Shown here: positions 17,632-25,032 of the stretch, piece after piece
Position numbering within the stretch: position 1 is the first letter of the stretch
Layout: every line of letters begins with the position of its first letter
NCBI GenBank assembly: GCA_947458475.1
Contig: CANGZP010000010.1
Coordinates: 1-50,226, forward strand
Source of the DNA: Cyclobacteriaceae bacterium
GTDB taxonomy: Bacteria; Bacteroidota; Bacteroidia; Cytophagales; Cyclobacteriaceae
Direction: 5' to 3'
Length of the DNA: 50,226 bases
Position numbers and translations under genes: made by a program
Notes under the pieces: generated by a model
Told to the model about the DNA's origin: nothing
Seen by the model: the letters and a program-made list of their open reading frames with translations, nothing else
Database searches by the model: none

Positions 17632-17639
17632 TATTTTTG
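17632..17639 (+). promoter_or_regulatory. -7 promoter element of ettA
   Basis: TATTTTTG matches TAnnTTTG and lies 43 nt before the ATG at 17682. Its position rules against the upstream in-frame ATG at 17589 as the translation start. Confidence 0.5.
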
Positions 17640-17681
17640 CCTTTTAGAATTGTTTCTTACCCACCGAACTACTTTACTCGC

Positions 17682-19361
17682 ATGAGCGCAGAAAAAATCA
17701 TCTTTTCAATGGCCGGGGTTTCCAAAATCTACCCCCCACAAAAGAAAGTACTCAAAGATATTTACCTCTCCTTTTTTTATGGTGCCAAAATTGGGGTTTT
17801 GGGTCTTAATGGCTCAGGAAAGTCCTCCGTACTTCGCATCATCGCAGGTTTGGACAAGGAGTTTTTAGGGGAAGTAGTTTGGTCACCAGGCTACACGGTC
17901 GGGATGCTAGAGCAGGAACCCAAATTGGATCCTACCAAGACCGTCAAAGAAGTGGTGGAGGAAGCGGTAGCCGATACCGTTGCCTTGCTTAAGGAATTTG
18001 AAGAAATCAACGAGAAATTCATGGATCCTGCCCTCATGGACGATCCGGATGCCATGGACAAACTGATCACCCGCCAAGGGGAAGTGCAGGAGAAACTAGA
18101 TGCAGTAAATGCTTGGGAGCTCGATGTGATGCTCGATAAGGCCATGGATGCCTTGCGTCTCCCGCCAGCCGAAGCGAATGTTGCCAACCTTTCGGGTGGT
18201 GAAAAAAGACGCGTAGCCCTCTGCCGTTTGCTTTTGCAGGAGCCAGATGTGCTTTTGCTCGATGAACCGACCAACCACCTGGATGCTGAGTCAGTACATT
18301 GGCTTGAGCAGCACTTGCAGAATTACAAGGGTACCGTCATTGCGGTGACCCACGACCGATACTTCTTGGACAATGTGGCCGGCTGGATCCTCGAACTAGA
18401 CCGTGGCGAAGGCATTCCTTGGAAGGGCAACTATTCTTCTTGGCTCGATCAAAAGCAAAACAGACTGAAGCAGGAGGAGAAAACCGAATCCAAGCGTCAG
18501 AAGACTTTGGAGCGAGAATTGGAGTGGATTCGCATGTCGCCAAAGGCCAGGCAGTCCAAGGGCAAGGCCCGTTTGAATGCCTACGACAAATTGATCGGAG
18601 AGGAGTCCAAGGACAAGGAAGCCAAATTGGAATTGTTTATTCCGCCAGGACCTCGTTTGGGTGCCAAAGTGATTGAGGTCAACAACGTGTCCAAAGCCTA
18701 TGGAGACAAATTGCTTTTTGAGAACCTCAGTTTCTCCTTACCACAAGGAGGGATTGTAGGCATCATCGGTCCCAATGGTGCTGGAAAATCTACCCTATTC
18801 AAGTTGATCACGGGGCAGGAGAAAGCGGATTCAGGCAATTTTGAAGTAGGAGAAACAGTCAAATTGGCCTATGTGGATCAGGAACACGACAAGTTGGATC
18901 CCAACAAGACTGTGTACCAGTTGATCTCTGATGGCAATGAATTGATGAAGCTGGGCAACAAGGAAGTCAATTCCCGTGCCTATGTCTCCAAGTTTAATTT
19001 TGCAGGTTCGGACCAAGAAAAGAAAGTAGGAGTGCTTTCCGGTGGGGAGCGCAACCGCGTGCACTTGGCGATTACACTCAAGGAAGGCGGCAACTTGCTG
19101 CTTCTTGATGAGCCGACCAACGACTTGGATGTGAATACCCTTCGAGCCTTGGAAGAAGCCTTGGAGAATTTTGGAGGCTGTGCAGTGGTGATTTCCCACG
19201 ACCGCTGGTTCCTAGATCGAATCTGTACTCATATCTTGGCTTTTGAAGGGGACTCGCAGGTCTACTGGTTTGAGGGCAATTTCTCCGACTACGAAGAAAA
19301 CAAAAAGAAGCGCCTTGGCGATGTGATACCGAAGCGCATTCGCTACAAGAATTTGAAATAA
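17682..19361 (+). CDS. ettA: Energy-dependent translational throttle protein EttA (ABC-F)
   Basis: 559 residues, close to the 555 of E. coli EttA. Two ABC domains: Walker A GLNGSGKSS with signature LSGGEKRRVAL and Walker B LLLLDEPTNHLD, then Walker A GPNGAGKST with LSGGERNRVHL and LLLLDEPTNDLD. The conserved P-site-tRNA-interaction linker lies between them (KRQKTLERELEWIRMSPKAR). EttA binds the ribosomal E site and couples initiation to energy state. I start at ATG 17682, which gives MSAEKIIFSMAGVSKIYPP; the earlier ATG adds 31 unrelated residues and precedes the promoter box. Confidence 0.93.
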   Translation: MSAEKIIFSMAGVSKIYPPQKKVLKDIYLSFFYGAKIGVLGLNGSGKSSVLRIIAGLDKEFLGEVVWSPGYTVGMLEQEPKLDPTKTVKEVVEEAVADTVALLKEFEEINEKFMDPALMDDPDAMDKLITRQGEVQEKLDAVNAWELDVMLDKAMDALRLPPAEANVANLSGGEKRRVALCRLLLQEPDVLLLDEPTNHLDAESVHWLEQHLQNYKGTVIAVTHDRYFLDNVAGWILELDRGEGIPWKGNYSSWLDQKQNRLKQEEKTESKRQKTLERELEWIRMSPKARQSKGKARLNAYDKLIGEESKDKEAKLELFIPPGPRLGAKVIEVNNVSKAYGDKLLFENLSFSLPQGGIVGIIGPNGAGKSTLFKLITGQEKADSGNFEVGETVKLAYVDQEHDKLDPNKTVYQLISDGNELMKLGNKEVNSRAYVSKFNFAGSDQEKKVGVLSGGERNRVHLAITLKEGGNLLLLDEPTNDLDVNTLRALEEALENFGGCAVVISHDRWFLDRICTHILAFEGDSQVYWFEGNFSDYEENKKKRLGDVIPKRIRYKNLK

Positions 19362-19362
19362 A

Positions 19363-19533
19363 CCTTTGAGGTCTTCTACACCTTTGAGGTCTTTTTCAGA
19401 CCTCGAAGGTGTAAATTAAAACCGTCGAGGTTTTTCCCCTCCTTTGAGGTCTTGAAGACCTCGAAGGTGTAATATTTAAACCGTCGAGGTCCTTGGAGAC
19501 CTCAACGGTTTTCTTCAGACCTCGAAGGTCTAG
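19363..19533. repeat. Cluster of GAGGTCT/AGACCTC inverted repeats
   Basis: At least three hairpins made of variant arms CCTTTGAGGTCT/AGACCTCGAAGG and ACCGTCGAGGTC/GACCTCAACGGT: 19377-19413, 19441-19467 and 19479-19510, plus unpaired half-units at 19363, 19421 and 19516. The cluster starts right after the ettA stop and could act as terminator for it. Together with 19534-19639 it forms a 278-nt gene-free stretch in which I see nothing else. Confidence 0.8.
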
Positions 19534-19639
19534 CCCCCGCTTATTGAAGGGTAACCGATTTTTTGATTGTACCTGATTTATCGATAATTAAATATGCTTT
19601 TAATTAGCACCATTCTGGGGTAATCCGTATTTTCAACTT

Positions 19640-19861
19640 ATGGAAAGAATGTTCAGAATAAAATTGACTCCTGAAGCTGAGGGCGGATTTACGGTCACTG
19701 TTCCTTCGCTCCCAGGATGCGTAACTTGGGGAGAGACAATTGAGGAGGCGAAGGAAATGGCGAAAGAGGCTATTTTACTTTATGTGGAAGACATGGAGGC
19801 GAATAACGAGAAAATCCCAAATGACATGAACAGCCTAGAGTTGTCATTAGTCGTGTCTTAA
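19640..19861 (+). CDS. hicB: HicB-family antitoxin
   Basis: 73 residues with the HicB partial-RNase-H-like fold signature: FRIKLTPEAEGGFTVTVPSLPGC, then GETIEEAKEMAKEAILLYVEDME. HicB neutralises HicA. It stops after the HicB core and has no HTH or ribbon-helix-helix DNA-binding domain, so operon autorepression would need another route. A second ATG at 19649 could be the true start. hicA follows after 47 nt; the antitoxin-first order is opposite to E. coli hicAB. Confidence 0.88.
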   Translation: MERMFRIKLTPEAEGGFTVTVPSLPGCVTWGETIEEAKEMAKEAILLYVEDMEANNEKIPNDMNSLELSLVVS

Positions 19862-19908
19862 TTTTTAGTTACCAAAAAACTCTTTTAAAGTGTTTCATTT
19901 TTTGATTT

Positions 19909-20109
19909 ATGAAGAGCGTATCTCCAAAAGAATTAATTAAGCTTCTTGAAAGTTCGGGTTTTGTACTCCAGCGAAGTAAAGGAAGCCATCAGCTTTTCAA
20001 GCATCCTGATGGTAGACGAACCATGGTGCCATTTCATTCCAAGGACCTAAAGACAGGGACCCTTTTGGCAATTTTAAAACAAGCAGGAATTTCAAAAGAA
20101 GAAATTTAA
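19909..20109 (+). CDS. hicA: HicA-family mRNA interferase toxin
   Basis: 66 residues. The HicA double-stranded-RNA-binding-like fold is shown by SPKELIKLLESSGFVLQRSKGSHQLF, the catalytic histidine in GSH, and TMVPFHSKDLKTGTLLAILKQAGIS. HicA cleaves translated mRNA and is held inactive by HicB, here encoded just upstream. The frame is intact, including the catalytic His, so the pair is likely functional. Confidence 0.88.
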   Translation: MKSVSPKELIKLLESSGFVLQRSKGSHQLFKHPDGRRTMVPFHSKDLKTGTLLAILKQAGISKEEI

Positions 20110-20245
20110 GCTAGTCTCGAATAAAGCATGCATGTCCGGTGGTTTTGATGTAGGCTGACTTTAGTAGGCTCTTGTTTCCAAAAGTGGGGTTGCTTTTTTC
20201 CCAGTATTTAGATTTCTTAGTTTCCAGATTAATCCAATCCAGCCG

Positions 20246-20452
20246 ATGAGTAAGAGAAGAATCTACTTTCATGTGATTTTACTGGTTGCCGCTTTGTTAA
20301 TTGGCAGTTGGTCCTTGTGGCATAGTGGATTTTGGATGGAGGGAAGAAACAAGGTTCCGAATTTCACGTTCATATCCAATGTGCTACTGGTTTTTACTCA
20401 GGGTATCGCGCTAAAAACCGTTTTTAGTAAGGAGAATAAATCGAATCACTGA
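20246..20452 (+). CDS. Small membrane protein, unknown
   Basis: 68 residues. Two hydrophobic segments (about 7-24 and 42-58) with basic residues at both ends (MSKRR, KENKSNH). I do not recognise a family. It is followed after 3 nt by the exported protein at 20456 and then by a 59-residue membrane protein that overlaps it, so the three look like a small operon. Clean start, tight spacing and hydrophobic pattern argue that it is real. Confidence 0.6.
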   Translation: MSKRRIYFHVILLVAALLIGSWSLWHSGFWMEGRNKVPNFTFISNVLLVFTQGIALKTVFSKENKSNH

Positions 20453-20455
20453 GCT

Positions 20456-20863
20456 ATGCGAATTTCTATATTTCTGATTTTGTTGCTTTTTTCTGCTTTT
20501 AGTCAAAAAGCAGAAAGAGATCCCAGATTGGTGGGAAAGTGGATGATGCTCTTTTCCAAAGATGCAAATGGGGAAATCCGTAAAGATGAGTTTTATGGAA
20601 AACGCTATGTGGAGACTTACACCAAAGACGGAAAGCTAGTTTTAGATCCGCAATTTTTAAGAGATGATCTGAAAAGAAATGGAATCACCGATCCATTAGA
20701 TTATTCTTTGATTCCGACTTTATCTTGGAAAACGGTAAATAACGAAACAATAGAAATTAGTACAAGTGAAGGTAATCAGCAAAACCGTTACGGTTTTTCT
20801 GGAGACACCCTTATTTTTGGCTATTCCAATGGAAATACGCGCTATTTACTACGGGTTAAATGA
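20456..20863 (+). CDS. Small exported protein, unknown (lipocalin-like candidate)
   Basis: 135 residues. An N-terminal signal peptide (MRISIFLILLLFSAFS, probably cut before QKAERD) is followed by a short beta-rich domain with LVGKWMMLFSKDANGE, YTKDGKLVLD, LSWKTVNNETIEIST and GDTLIFGYSNGNTRYLLRVK. The pattern of GKW near the start and alternating strands resembles lipocalin-like DUFs found in Bacteroidota, but this is a guess. It overlaps the next small gene by ATGA. Confidence 0.7.
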   Translation: MRISIFLILLLFSAFSQKAERDPRLVGKWMMLFSKDANGEIRKDEFYGKRYVETYTKDGKLVLDPQFLRDDLKRNGITDPLDYSLIPTLSWKTVNNETIEISTSEGNQQNRYGFSGDTLIFGYSNGNTRYLLRVK

Positions 20864-21039
20864 CCAAAAAACCAATTGATCGTCTTTATGGATTGCCTTT
20901 CGGGCTGATTCTACTGTTGGGATTGGCGAAATACTTGAAGCTTTTCCCCATCCCCGCCTGGCTTTTTGGGTTGATTCTTGTTTGGGGAGCTATTGCCGTG
21001 GTGGTGGAGGCGATCCGTCAACGAAAAAATTCCCATTAA
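20860..21039 (+). CDS. 59-residue membrane protein, unknown
   Basis: ATG at 20860 overlaps the previous stop (ATGA) and the frame ends with TAA at 21037-21039. The product MTKKPIDRLYGLPFGLILL... has two hydrophobic segments (about 11-24 and 32-50) and a basic C-terminus (AIRQRKNSH). Translational coupling by overlap, plus typical membrane-protein composition, supports it as a real gene despite its size. No family recognised. Confidence 0.6.
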   Translation: MTKKPIDRLYGLPFGLILLLGLAKYLKLFPIPAWLFGLILVWGAIAVVVEAIRQRKNSH

Positions 21040-21049
21040 GCGGATAGTA

Positions 21050-21057
21050 TACCTTTG
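21050..21057 (+). promoter_or_regulatory. -7 promoter element of the lipoprotein/beta-barrel pair
   Basis: TACCTTTG matches TAnnTTTG and lies 54 nt before the ATG at 21111, separating this pair from the three small genes upstream. Confidence 0.5.
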
Positions 21058-21110
21058 TCAAATTAACTACTGAATTGACTGAGCAGGCGTACTAAAATAC
21101 CAGTGAAGGA

Positions 21111-21542
21111 ATGAAAAAAAATCTTAAACACTCATTTTTACTTGCAATTCTCCTCCTTTCCCTTTCTGCCTGTCAGGAATTCATCCACAATAGCTTTGAT
21201 ACCTTTACCGGAAAGATCGTGGATGTGGAGGGTAAACCAGTGGCTGATTTGGAGCTAATCCTTACCCAAGATCTTGATTTTGGGGTAGCCCAGCCTCCTG
21301 TTGCCAAATCCATTATTTATACCATAAAAACCACTAATCGGGGTGAGTTTCGCCTAGTTGTGCCTGCCCGAACGGATATCTCATTCAATACGGAGTATTA
21401 TTTGTTGCTGTCTGCACCAGTACAATTTGAATTGGAGGAATCGGGAATGCCTATTCTTTATCGGTATTTTTCATTTTCCACAGCGGATAGAGCTGCTGAC
21501 GGGGTAATTGATTTGGGAACCTTAAAAATTGTCCGCAAATGA
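21111..21542 (+). CDS. Small lipoprotein with carboxypeptidase-regulatory-like fold
   Basis: 143 residues. A lipoprotein signal peptide ends in LLSLSAC (Cys near 21). The mature protein begins with FTGKIVDVEGKPVADLELILTQD, the pattern of a CarboxypepD_reg-like or transthyretin-like beta-sandwich, and continues through RGEFRLVVPA to IDLGTLKIV. Such domains are common in Bacteroidota outer-membrane partners. It overlaps the following beta-barrel gene by ATGA, so the two are probably co-translated and may act together at the outer membrane (inference). Confidence 0.72.
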   Translation: MKKNLKHSFLLAILLLSLSACQEFIHNSFDTFTGKIVDVEGKPVADLELILTQDLDFGVAQPPVAKSIIYTIKTTNRGEFRLVVPARTDISFNTEYYLLLSAPVQFELEESGMPILYRYFSFSTADRAADGVIDLGTLKIVRK

Positions 21543-22180
21543 TCCGAAGAAGCCTTGTTGTGGCGCTAATCCTGCTTTGGGCCAGTTTTTCTACTTTTTC
21601 ACAGGAGATGAAAAAAGAGGGAGGGATACCCAAGGGACAGTTTACCTTCGCTCCTGGAGCGGAACTGCTGTACCGCAGTTATGAGAAGGGAAGCTTTTTG
21701 GGCGATACCTACGCGATGGGACCAGGCTTCCGCTTGAAGTTGGATTTTGAGTTTTCTGGCTATCCTGGCATAGGCCTTTATTTTGGGACTCAAGGGTCCA
21801 GCATTCAGCCCAATCGCTTCCTTGGTGGATTTTTTAAGGAAGTGAGGATGCCTGAAACTGGAATTTACCTCTTCCATCAAGTGCCTGTTTTCGAAAATCT
21901 TTCCTTGCGTGGCGAACTTGGCTACGGGCAATTGCAGGTGATTCATGGCCTGAGTCCCTCCCGGTTTATTCTGGATTACGCACATTTTTCCGGAGGGCTA
22001 GTTGCAAACTATACCCTAGCAAAGGAAGTGCTGGGCGTTTTTGACCTCAACTTGGTTTTCGGAGGGAACTATGGGTTCCTTAATGGAAACAAAATCGTCA
22101 TCAATGACTTGGATCGAACCTATGTACAGTGTTCAACAGCCGTTCAAGGGGTTTTCGGAATCAAGGTGAGGTATTTGTAG
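21539..22180 (+). CDS. Putative outer-membrane beta-barrel protein
   Basis: 213 residues. Signal peptide MIRRSLVVALILLWASFSTFS, then alternating amphipathic strands rich in Gly and aromatic residues (GPGFRLKLDFEFSGYPGIGLYFG; LSLRGELGYGQLQVIHG; VFDLNLVFGGNYGFL), ending in FGIKVRYL with a near-terminal aromatic residue, as in small outer-membrane barrels. No specific family recognised. Coupled to the lipoprotein upstream; it ends 20 nt from the convergent AAA gene. Confidence 0.72.
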   Translation: MIRRSLVVALILLWASFSTFSQEMKKEGGIPKGQFTFAPGAELLYRSYEKGSFLGDTYAMGPGFRLKLDFEFSGYPGIGLYFGTQGSSIQPNRFLGGFFKEVRMPETGIYLFHQVPVFENLSLRGELGYGQLQVIHGLSPSRFILDYAHFSGGLVANYTLAKEVLGVFDLNLVFGGNYGFLNGNKIVINDLDRTYVQCSTAVQGVFGIKVRYL

Positions 22181-22200
22181 GAGGCTCCCTTGACTGTCGA

Positions 22201-23415
22201 TTAGCCGATTTTAAAAAACTGGCTTGCGGGCTGCATCATCCATTTCCATACTGGAAGCACGATTATTCCATCCAGTACATCTTCCTGATTCCAAGTCAGC
22301 AAAACTCCCTGGGACGCCTGAGTTTCGTCCAAGGCTGCCCTTAATCCTTTCAATTCTCGGTGGAGGGTATCTGGATTCAGATCCCAGCAAACTTGCACCG
22401 CTCCGATGATGTCTTCGTTCCACTTGACCACAAAGTCACATTCCGAATCCTTGGTCTGGAAATACTGAATTTCTTTAAATGACCTTCGAAGGTGGAGGTA
22501 GACGTAATTTTCTAGCTTTCTTCCCTGGTCTTTGCTGAAGGAGAGGGAATTGGCGGAAGCCAATGCAGGGTCCACACAAAAGGCCTTTTTGGGATTGGCC
22601 AGCTGCTTGCGGATGGAAGGCGAGTACATGGGGATCAGATCAAATAGGTAGCTCTCGGCCAGGTAATCGCAGTAGTCGATGACTGTGCGTACGGATTTGA
22701 TCTCAAGCAAACTCCCGATTCGAGCGTAGCTGAAGGGTTTGGCGACGTTGGAAGAGAGGAATACGCCTAGCCGGATCAGGGCGGTTTCGTTGCTGATGTT
22801 TCTTCGTACGGCCACGTCGCGTGTGAGGATATCCCGCAGAAGTGTCCGCAGGTAGTCTGGGTCTTGACTTTGCAAAAACTCAGGAAAGCCGCCCGATTGA
22901 AAGTAAGTTTCAAAACTCTCCTCGCCAGGAGAAAGCTGCTTGAAAAGTAAAAATTCGGTGTAGCTGAAAGGGAAAAGTTCCACTTGCTTGTATCGCCCAG
23001 TGAGTCGTGTTCCTAATTCCCGGCTAAGCATGCTCGCATTCGAACCTGTGATGTAGAGTTTCTCCCCCTTTTCGTGTAGGGATCGGGCAAATATTTCCCA
23101 ACCCACCACCGTCTGAACTTCATCCAGAAGAATAGAGGTTTTGCCCAGTTCATCGCGTAGCTGCGCTAGTTTGGGAAAATCTGCTGCTTCAAAATCCACA
23201 AGCCGTGGATCTTCAAAATTTAGGTAGAGCCCAGGTGCATCATTAGGCAGGCTTTTTCGGATCAACACACTTTTCCCACAGCGCCGCACACCACTTACCA
23301 CCAAGATTTGATTGGAGGGTATGGGGATAGCCATTTCCCTAGAGATGAGCTGTTTTTGGAGGAAATTTTCGTTTTGCTCCGCAATTACTTGGGCAAGTAG
23401 GTCTATGGATATCAT
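22201..23415 (-). CDS. AAA ATPase with DUF4143 C-terminal domain
   Basis: 404 residues. Walker A GVRRCGKS at about 41-48, Walker B TSILLDEVQ at about 92-100, and sensor-like LYITGSNASML at about 119-129 mark the AAA_14 domain (~30-165). The C-terminal half matches DUF4143: ILTRDVAVRRN, LLEIKSVRTVIDYCDYLAESYLF, NPKKAFCVDPAL, and a nuclease-like DSECDFVVKW core (D-ECDF-K) near 325. The D...ExD/K pattern hints at a PD-(D/E)xK-type fold; activity is not established. The family is frequent and variable among genomes. The promoter is embedded in a long palindrome. Confidence 0.88.
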   Translation of the reverse strand: MISIDLLAQVIAEQNENFLQKQLISREMAIPIPSNQILVVSGVRRCGKSVLIRKSLPNDAPGLYLNFEDPRLVDFEAADFPKLAQLRDELGKTSILLDEVQTVVGWEIFARSLHEKGEKLYITGSNASMLSRELGTRLTGRYKQVELFPFSYTEFLLFKQLSPGEESFETYFQSGGFPEFLQSQDPDYLRTLLRDILTRDVAVRRNISNETALIRLGVFLSSNVAKPFSYARIGSLLEIKSVRTVIDYCDYLAESYLFDLIPMYSPSIRKQLANPKKAFCVDPALASANSLSFSKDQGRKLENYVYLHLRRSFKEIQYFQTKDSECDFVVKWNEDIIGAVQVCWDLNPDTLHRELKGLRAALDETQASQGVLLTWNQEDVLDGIIVLPVWKWMMQPASQFFKIG

Positions 23416-23435
23416 TTAATGCATTGTAAATCATA

Positions 23436-23465
23436 CAAATATAAAAGCTTGTATTTGTAATACAA
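23436..23465 (-). promoter_or_regulatory. Promoter of the AAA/DUF4143 gene
   Basis: On the minus strand TTG (23465-23463), a 19-nt spacer and TATATTTG (23443-23436) fit the Bacteroidota consensus well. The -33 element lies at the centre of the palindrome at 23443-23494. Confidence 0.7.
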
Positions 23466-23494
23466 GATATCTTGTGTTACAAATACAAGCTTTT
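23443..23494. repeat. 52-bp palindrome overlapping the AAA/DUF4143 promoter
   Basis: Centred between 23468 and 23469, 25 of 26 base pairs match (only T23461/G23476 fails, a possible wobble). Each half is itself an inverted repeat: CTTGTATT-TGT-AATACAAG at 23449-23467 and CTTGTGTT-ACA-AATACAAG at 23471-23489, separated by TAT. It could be a double operator or a long hairpin. Confidence 0.9.
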
Positions 23495-23557
23495 TTGGTT
23501 CGGGTAAGCGCTCAAAAAGTAGAAAAGCAAATGAATCCTCCTGCTTGGTGACCTTGC

Positions 23558-24499
23558 TTAGAGATGATGTTCGCGAACCCGCAGTTTGGGATCGGTGCGA
23601 AGCCCTTCTTCATGGACAGCTTCCTGCTTCAGTAAACTAAGATCCGGCTGCCCGGCATTGACCCAGGCGGTATACCAAAAATCAGCAATCATCCTGATGG
23701 AAGCGCGCATTTGTCGTTCGACTTGCCCATCAAGCGCAAGGGAGTATGCCTCGGTAAATTCTCGGGAATAGACCCGTACCGTCACCCCATTCCGTTCCTC
23801 GTAACTGTATTTTTGATCGACGGGAAACTGCAGGCTGAGGATTTTTTCGATACGCAAGACCGAGTCCACCTGCGAATGAGACTTAGCGACGGTTTCCCAA
23901 AGTGCTTGCTGGGGGTCGGGCACATACCTTGCTTTGCCCACCCAAAAGGAGTAATTTTTTGCCAGCAACTCGGGTACCCTGCTTTCCCAGAAGCCATGGA
24001 TACCCGCTTGCCCAGTCAGCTGCCCATTGTAGTTTTTGGTGGTGTGCAAGGGGACATTCAAGTCCCCGAGGTAGTGACCTAGGTCTGCGGATAGGCGCAG
24101 AATGGCTGTTTTGTCTTTTGCAGCAAAGGCTTTGGTCAAACTAAAAAACGTGAGGTAGGCGGACCAGGGCCCAATGCCGTGCGCCCGCAAGGAGTCTTCT
24201 GGGTATTTTTGAATCGCCTCTGCCCAGTATTTTGGGAGCTTGTACAAGGCACTATCTCCATAGTGATCCAGATCGATGTAATGTTTTTCTGCCTCGCCCT
24301 TTACCGCATAGCGCCTGCGATCCGGGTTCACTGCGTTTTCAGAAATAAATCGGAGTTCCCGTTTGTAAAGGGGAAGCATCTCAGGTGGAAGTGAAAACAC
24401 CGCTTGCCGATTGAGTAAAGCATGTCCATAAAAGCCCCAGAAAGAGATTTGAACCGGAAAAAATGGAAAGATCAAAAAAGGAATAATTAAAAAATTCAT
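23558..24499 (-). CDS. Secreted Zn-dependent phospholipase C / S1-P1 nuclease-like protein
   Basis: 313 residues. A hydrophobic leader of about 20 residues precedes WGFYGH. In zinc-dependent phospholipase C and P1 nuclease the mature N-terminal Trp binds zinc, and W21 fits that role. Further likely ligands are in LSADLGHYLGDLNVPLHTT (H...D...H) near 140-158 and HGFWE near 170. The fold is all-helical, and substrates may be phospholipids or nucleic acids; I cannot choose. The export signal points to periplasm or outside. Single-gene unit on the minus strand. Confidence 0.78.
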   Translation of the reverse strand: MNFLIIPFLIFPFFPVQISFWGFYGHALLNRQAVFSLPPEMLPLYKRELRFISENAVNPDRRRYAVKGEAEKHYIDLDHYGDSALYKLPKYWAEAIQKYPEDSLRAHGIGPWSAYLTFFSLTKAFAAKDKTAILRLSADLGHYLGDLNVPLHTTKNYNGQLTGQAGIHGFWESRVPELLAKNYSFWVGKARYVPDPQQALWETVAKSHSQVDSVLRIEKILSLQFPVDQKYSYEERNGVTVRVYSREFTEAYSLALDGQVERQMRASIRMIADFWYTAWVNAGQPDLSLLKQEAVHEEGLRTDPKLRVREHHL

Positions 24500-24624
24500 G
24501 ATTCAATTTACAGGAAATTCATCAATAAACCGGCTTAAAAACACTTTTTTAGCTTGTTTGGAGTACTTGTTTGTTAATTTTTGTCGGGTTGTACCCAACT
24601 TACTTCAGGAATGTTCAAAATTCC

Positions 24625-24656
24625 TTTGGCAGAATTAATTATTTCCAATAACTTTG
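24625..24656 (+). promoter_or_regulatory. Promoter of rpsT
   Basis: TTTG (24625-24628), 20-nt spacer, TAACTTTG (24649-24656): a full match to the Bacteroidota promoter. The predicted transcript starts near 24662, about 45 nt before the rpsT ATG. Confidence 0.82.
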
Positions 24657-24706
24657 CATTCCCGTTCAAAATAGGACGACAACAAGAATTAGAAAATTAA
24701 CTAGAT

Positions 24707-24961
24707 ATGGCAAATCATAAATCAGCTCTGAAGAGAATTCGCGCCAACGATGTGAAGCGTTTGAGAAACAGATACCAGGCCAAGACCACCCGAACTTTCA
24801 TCAAAAGACTTAAGGCGGCTACGGATAAAGTAGAGGCGATGGAGTTGTACAAGAAAGTTTCTTCCATGTTGGACAAACTGGCTAAGAAGAATGTCATTCA
24901 TAAAAACAACGCAAACAACAAGAAGTCAAGATTGGCTAAAGTTGTAAGCGCTTTGGGATAA
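24707..24961 (+). CDS. rpsT: 30S ribosomal protein S20
   Basis: 84 residues, very basic, with the S20 pattern MANHKSALKRIRANDVKRLRNR and the helical NVIHKNNANNKKSRLAK segment. S20 binds the 5' domain and helix 44 of 16S rRNA. It is monocistronic, with a clear promoter and terminator. Confidence 0.98.
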   Translation: MANHKSALKRIRANDVKRLRNRYQAKTTRTFIKRLKAATDKVEAMELYKKVSSMLDKLAKKNVIHKNNANNKKSRLAKVVSALG

Positions 24962-24980
24962 TCAATCCCTTCAAAAAATC

Positions 24981-25003
24981 AAACCCTGCCTTAAAGCAGG
25001 TTT
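24981..25003 (+). terminator. rpsT intrinsic terminator
   Basis: CCTGC/GCAGG stem extended by A-T pairs with one bulged C, followed by eight T residues, about 20 nt after the rpsT stop. Confidence 0.88.
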
Positions 25004-25032
25004 TTTTTATGCCCTTTTTTAATTAGATTTAT

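Noticed and set aside
17589-17681. N-terminal extension of the EttA-like protein
   Set aside because: It lies upstream of the -7 box at 17632-17639 and has no similarity to EttA; the ATG at 17682 gives the family length.
19363-19533. CRISPR-like array
   Set aside because: Units are inverted hairpins of varying spacing with no unique spacers, and no cas genes are present.
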